DNA of 64,000 nt, taken from contig NZ_QGDB01000003.1 of NCBI RefSeq assembly GCF_003149535.1, positions 124,001-188,000 of the forward strand. Reading direction: 5' to 3'. A program made the translations under genes and the position numbers. The notes under the pieces are model-generated. The model did no database searches and was not told where the DNA came from. It worked only from the letters and a program-made list of their open reading frames with translations. Below, in pieces: positions 57,934 to 64,000 of the stretch; the stretch's first letter is position 1, and the number at the start of each line of letters is the position of its first letter. This stretch comes from Falsochrobactrum shanghaiense. Its GTDB lineage: Bacteria > Pseudomonadota > Alphaproteobacteria > Rhizobiales > Rhizobiaceae.

Positions 57934-58629
57934 ATGTCTTCACGCTTTATATTGATGGCTGGCATTGCAAGTATTTGCATTGGTCTTACCGCTCCTGTTT
58001 TTGCTGCGCCTGCGGGCGGAGAAGGCAAAATCAGCGGCGTGTCGGAAAATGTGAAGAAGGTCGCATTGGCCAATGATGCGAAGTCCGGCCCCAAGGCAAA
58101 AAACAGACAAAGTGCGAAGAAATCAGAGGGCCCCAAACAGGTTTCCCTGAACCGCTACAATATCGATCCGCGTTATCATGCGCAGACGGTTTCGTTCAGC
58201 GGCTACAAGCCGGGAACGATCGTGATCGATCCTGCGAAGTATTTTCTCTACTTTGTAGAAACGCCGACGACTGCGCGCCGTTATGGCATTGCGGTCGGCA
58301 GAGTGGGCATGGAATTCAAGGGAAAGGCGACCGTCGACGCCAAGCGCGAGTGGCCGCGCTGGATTCCGACCAAGGACATGATCGAACGCAATCCAGCGCA
58401 ATATGCGCGCTATAAAAACGGCATGGATGGCGGTCCGGGCAATCCGCTCGGCTCGCGCGCCATGTATCTGTTTCAGGGTAACAAGGACACCTATATCCGT
58501 ATTCATGGCACGACTCAGCCGTGGACGATCGGCAGTCCTGCCTCAAACGGATGTTTCCGCATGACGAATGAAGATGTCATGGATCTTTATGATCGTGTCG
58601 GCATGGGCGCGGAAGTCGTCGTCCTCTGA
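57934..58629 (+). CDS. L,D-transpeptidase (YkuD family)
   Basis: 231 residues from the ATG at 57934, the start that directly gives a signal peptide (about 1-24, ending APVFAAPAG). Longer in-frame starts at 57820 and 57859 would put 25-38 polar residues in front. The YkuD catalytic motif is present with H191 (IHGT) and the nucleophile C207 in GSPASNGCFRM. It cross-links or attaches proteins to peptidoglycan in the periplasm; Hyphomicrobiales use many L,D-transpeptidases. A Lys-rich linker (about 45-75) precedes the domain. Confidence 0.92.
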   Translation: MSSRFILMAGIASICIGLTAPVFAAPAGGEGKISGVSENVKKVALANDAKSGPKAKNRQSAKKSEGPKQVSLNRYNIDPRYHAQTVSFSGYKPGTIVIDPAKYFLYFVETPTTARRYGIAVGRVGMEFKGKATVDAKREWPRWIPTKDMIERNPAQYARYKNGMDGGPGNPLGSRAMYLFQGNKDTYIRIHGTTQPWTIGSPASNGCFRMTNEDVMDLYDRVGMGAEVVVL

Positions 58630-58650
58630 TAATCAAAAATCAACTGCCGG

Positions 58651-58680
58651 AAAAGCCGGGCTTTGTCCCGGCTTTTCTGT
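58651..58680 (+). terminator. Terminator of the L,D-transpeptidase gene
   Basis: AAAAGCCGGG (58651-58660) pairs with CCCGGCTTTT (58667-58676) with loop CTTTGT. The T run sits in the right arm. Confidence 0.82.
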
Positions 58681-58776
58681 TGCATTCATAGCGGACATAT
58701 GTGCCGACCGCATTAAGTGCGGGAAAAAAACGCCTGACATAATTTTTTTGTGGCGGAATCAATCAGAAGGGTCTAA

Positions 58777-60417
<1,641 letters not shown>

Positions 60418-60439
60418 TAGAGGTCAGCACTACTTACAT

Positions 60440-60475
60440 GATATGGAATCCCTTCTATATAAGGGGTTCCATATC
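60440..60475 (+). promoter_or_regulatory. 15-bp hairpin between pyrG and kdsA
   Basis: GATATGGAATCCCTT (60440-60454) pairs with AAGGGGTTCCATATC (60461-60475) with one T-G pair and a CTATAT loop. No T tail follows; a terminator or a leader structure of kdsA. Confidence 0.6.
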
Positions 60476-60527
60476 GCTGTTCCCGCCTCGATCCGGGGAT
60501 ATTGTTCGCATTTGAAGGTTTCCGGCC

Positions 60528-61361
60528 ATGACGACTGCTAATCCCACCGTGAAAATCGGCAATGTCACTCTCTCCAACAGCGCGCCTCTGGCCTTGATTG
60601 CGGGGCCGTGCCAGATGGAAAGCCGCGAGCATGCTTTCGACATGGCCGGACGCCTCAAGGAAATTACCGACCGGCTTGGCATCGGCCTCATCTATAAGTC
60701 GAGCTTTGACAAGGCGAACCGCACCTCGCTGAAAGCGCAGCGCGGGATCGGGTTGGAAAAGGCGCTGGAAGTTTTTGCCGATCTCAAGCAGGATTTCGGC
60801 TTCCCGGTTCTCACCGATATTCATACCGAAGAGCAATGCGCCCTTGTGGGGCAAGTGGTGGACGTGCTGCAAATCCCCGCTTTTTTATGCCGTCAAACCG
60901 ATCTTCTGATTGCTGCGGCTAAAACCGGGCGCGTAATCAACATCAAGAAGGGGCAGTTTCTGGCTCCCTGGGATATGAAAAACGTTCTCGCCAAGATCAC
61001 CGAAAACGGCAATCCCAACGTGCTGGCCACGGAACGCGGTGTGTCGTTTGGATATAATACGCTTGTTTCCGATATGCGTTCCCTGCCCATCATGGCGGGA
61101 TTTGGCGCGCCGGTGATTTTTGATGCAACCCATTCCGTGCAGCAGCCGGGCGGGCGGGGTAGTTCTTCCGGCGGGCAGCGCGAATTTGTCGAGACGCTGG
61201 CGCGTGCCGCGGTCGCGGTGGGTGTTGCGGGTGTTTTCATCGAAACGCATGAAGACCCGGATAATGCTCCGTCCGATGGTCCCAACATGGTTCCCATCGA
61301 TAAAATGGCCGGGTTGCTCGAAAAACTGATGGCTTTCGACCGTATCGCCAAAGAACTTTGA
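60528..61361 (+). CDS. kdsA: 3-deoxy-8-phosphooctulonate synthase
   Basis: 277 residues. It joins arabinose 5-phosphate and phosphoenolpyruvate to Kdo8P, for the inner core of lipopolysaccharide. TIM-barrel motifs: [63 protein letters not shown], and [12 protein letters not shown]. The Cys in GPCQMES suggests the metal-dependent class (the metal-free enzyme has Asn there), an inference from family patterns. Confidence 0.94.
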   Translation: MTTANPTVKIGNVTLSNSAPLALIAGPCQMESREHAFDMAGRLKEITDRLGIGLIYKSSFDKANRTSLKAQRGIGLEKALEVFADLKQDFGFPVLTDIHTEEQCALVGQVVDVLQIPAFLCRQTDLLIAAAKTGRVINIKKGQFLAPWDMKNVLAKITENGNPNVLATERGVSFGYNTLVSDMRSLPIMAGFGAPVIFDATHSVQQPGGRGSSSGGQREFVETLARAAVAVGVAGVFIETHEDPDNAPSDGPNMVPIDKMAGLLEKLMAFDRIAKEL

Positions 61362-62771
<1,410 letters not shown>

Positions 62772-62781
62772 TCCCATCAGA

Positions 62782-62887
62782 TAAAGCGTGTCGCGATCTT
62801 TCAGATTCGCTCCTTACGCTTTAAGTTTTTGTTTTAACGCATGTCGTTATCCCGAAACCGGTTCCCACTTTCGGGCGACATGCTTTA
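62782..62887. repeat. Long TAAAGC...GCTTTA repeat downstream of eno
   Basis: The full form of this repeat: left half TAAAGCGTGTCGCGATCTTT to GCTTTA, then a right half with ATCCCGAAACCGGTTCCCAC, CTTTCGGGCGACATGCTTTA. CCCGAAACCGG and TTCGGG can pair. Shorter forms are at 34508-34562 (ends only) and 49734-49775 (left half). Confidence 0.8.
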
Positions 62888-62896
62888 GCCTTTTCG

Positions 62897-62928
62897 AAAA
62901 TGGCGGCTTTATAAGCCGCCATTTTTGT
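62897..62928 (+). terminator. Terminator of eno
   Basis: TGGCGGCTT (62901-62909) pairs with AAGCCGCCA (62913-62921), with A residues before and TTTTTGTTT after. Confidence 0.85.
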
Positions 62929-62943
62929 TTTCAGCCACGGATT

Positions 62944-63459
62944 TTATTCGGCAGGCTCGTGATGCAGCATCAGGATCACCAGAGCCATCATGCAGGGCAG
63001 GGAATAAAGCAATGCACCCAGTTGCGTGCTGAGGGGATTTTCCTTTGCCTGCCAGGCCATGAACCAATCGCCTGCGACAACCATAAAGCCGATGCCCCAT
63101 ACCAGAATTGCGCAAAGCGCGCCCAGCATGGCCCAGGCCTTGCCGCGAGCAAATTCCCGATAGCTGCTGCCGAAGCTCAGGAGCATCTTGAGAATACCGA
63201 TGGAGGCCAGAATTCCGGCCAGTGTTTCGGTGGCTGTAATGATTCCCAGTCCCAGATATGGTGCCCAGCCTGCTGTTATGGCGCGCCATGTGAGCGCCGG
63301 ATTACCATAAGTGTCATGCATGGAAAGCAGCGGGGCGACGGCATTCTGCGCTGTGCCAGAGAAATCCGCAGTATTGTTGAGAAAACTGAATAATCCCCAT
63401 AATGCCGGAAATAGTGCCATTATGATACATGCCAGGCGTTTTACGATAATATCGTTCAT
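62944..63459 (-). CDS. DUF2165 family small membrane protein
   Basis: 171 residues with four membrane helices (about 8-26, 68-90, 108-132, 146-165). The order of conserved bits (WGLFSFLNNTADFSGTAQNA, APYLGLGIITATETLAGIL, GFMVVAGDWFMAWQA) is that of DUF2165 proteins. Function unknown. It is read leftward with an AT-rich upstream region and has no partner. Confidence 0.8.
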   Translation of the reverse strand: MNDIIVKRLACIIMALFPALWGLFSFLNNTADFSGTAQNAVAPLLSMHDTYGNPALTWRAITAGWAPYLGLGIITATETLAGILASIGILKMLLSFGSSYREFARGKAWAMLGALCAILVWGIGFMVVAGDWFMAWQAKENPLSTQLGALLYSLPCMMALVILMLHHEPAE

Positions 63460-63785
63460 TGTTTCACCTCAATTATTTTAAGTAATGAATAGATATTGGA
63501 CTGCATTAATTAATAATCATTATATCTGTTTTATTTTTTACTTTGAATAATTTTATCATATAAGCATATTATTATATTACCGCAGGGCAGCTTGCCGTGG
63601 GTCGTAATAAGTAGCCGTTTCTGCTGCTTTTTCAGGAAGGTCGGCTATGCGGGCGGAAGGATTTTTTCCTTTCAGTCCAGTCGCGGTAAGCCTCTGTTAA
63701 GTAAAGTAATGCTTGATGTGGGGAGCTGGATTGACGGCTTTTGCGGGAATCGGGGCTGTATGAAATGTCCTCAAAGGAAACCGAA
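63460..63785. other. AT-rich spacer between the DUF2165 gene and ftsB
   Basis: No gene is seen in these 326 bases. Bases 63481-63580 have about 17 G/C in 100, the most AT-rich part of the window. Promoters of both divergent genes should lie here; the AT tract could bind MucR-type nucleoid proteins, an inference only. Confidence 0.5.
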
Positions 63786-64000
63786 ATGTGGACCAGACAG
63801 AAACGTAAATCCATTCGCGGGCGCTTTGTCCTGCCTGTCCTGACGATTGCGTTTCTGAGCTATTTTGGCTTTCACGCCTATCATGGTGAATTCGGACTAT
63901 ATTCACGCATCCAGCTCGAAGAACAAAAAAGCCTTCTGACGCAGCAGCTTGAGAAAATTACCGCCGAGCGTGCGGCGATGGAAAAGCGAGTCGCACTTTT
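63786..64000 (+). CDS. ftsB: Septum formation initiator FtsB/DivIC, N-terminal fragment
   Basis: The first 71 residues are inside the window; the gene runs off its right edge. A basic N terminus (WTRQKRKSIRGR), a membrane helix (about 15-34, LPVLTIAFLSYFGFHAYHG), then a coiled coil (QLEEQKSLLTQQLEKITAER). This is the FtsB/DivIC layout; the protein links FtsL and FtsQ in the divisome. Gene order eno-ftsB (followed elsewhere by pdhA) is standard in the order. The ATG at 63786 follows CAAAGGAAACC. Confidence 0.9.
   Translation, partial: MWTRQKRKSIRGRFVLPVLTIAFLSYFGFHAYHGEFGLYSRIQLEEQKSLLTQQLEKITAERAAMEKRVAL

Overview
The window is a chromosomal stretch of an alphaproteobacterium of the order Hyphomicrobiales, most likely family Brucellaceae (Brucella in the wide sense, including the Ochrobactrum clade). 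The basis is the gene order (alaS|icd, the propionyl-CoA operon, clpS-clpA, eipB-like, rpsB through lpxB, gltA|gltX, comEC|lexA-moeA-moaC-trpC-trpD-ppiD, tpiA-secG, pyrG-kdsA-eno-ftsB), moderately high G+C, alphaproteobacterial regulatory motifs (GTTC-N7-GTTC SOS box, GGAAC-N16-CGTT EcfG promoters) and a DUF1849/EipB homologue. Several proteins (for example LexA and LpxA) differ from the classical Brucella versions as I remember them, so an Ochrobactrum-like relative is my preference; the species is not settled. Almost every gene is chromosomal core. I see no prophage, insertion sequence, CRISPR array, rRNA or tRNA.

Layout. 1-5.1 kb: end of alaS, convergent icd, a secreted-repeat protein, trmJ-murI, and a divergent stress pair (iron-permease-like membrane protein / small conserved protein) with back-to-back EcfG promoters. 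5.1-12.4 kb: propionate module pccB-pccA-mutA read leftward, and a divergent PccR/MccR-type regulator reading rightward from twin TTTGCAAA palindromes. 12.4-20.4 kb: small and accessory genes (DUF924, lipoprotein, queF, DUF883-like, VanZ-like, MerR regulator, DUF1624 acyltransferase, YdcF-like protein, a nest of tiny ORFs, sdaA, DUF1489). 20.4-30.3 kb: D,D-carboxypeptidase with SPOR domain, clpS-clpA, azlCD, HIT, DUF482, GDPD, RidA, EipB. 30.4-43.9 kb: the long rightward cluster for translation factors, undecaprenyl and phospholipid synthesis, BamA and lipid A (rpsB tsf pyrH frr uppS cdsA rseP bamA lpxD fabZ lpxA lpxI lpxB). 44-56.2 kb: gltA and gltX leftward, comEC rightward, then the leftward ppiD-trpD-trpC-moaC-moeA-lexA group. 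56.4-64 kb: tpiA, secG, an L,D-transpeptidase, pyrG, kdsA, eno, a DUF2165 membrane protein, and the start of ftsB.

How the genes work together. PccB/PccA and MutA carry propionyl-CoA towards succinyl-CoA under a local acyl-CoA-type regulator; icd and gltA are TCA enzymes. The central cluster joins translation to envelope building: UppS and CdsA make lipid carriers and phospholipid precursors, BamA inserts outer-membrane proteins, RseP is an intramembrane protease, and LpxD/A/I/B with FabZ and KdsA make lipid A and Kdo. Peptidoglycan is represented by murI, the SPOR-type carboxypeptidase and an L,D-transpeptidase.

Best candidates for something under-described: the divergent EcfG promoter pair, the stack of tiny overlapping ORFs just before sdaA, the PccR-type operator with wider spacing, and two families of short palindromic repeats that begin at or inside stop codons. 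I do not see a dramatic new multi-gene system.
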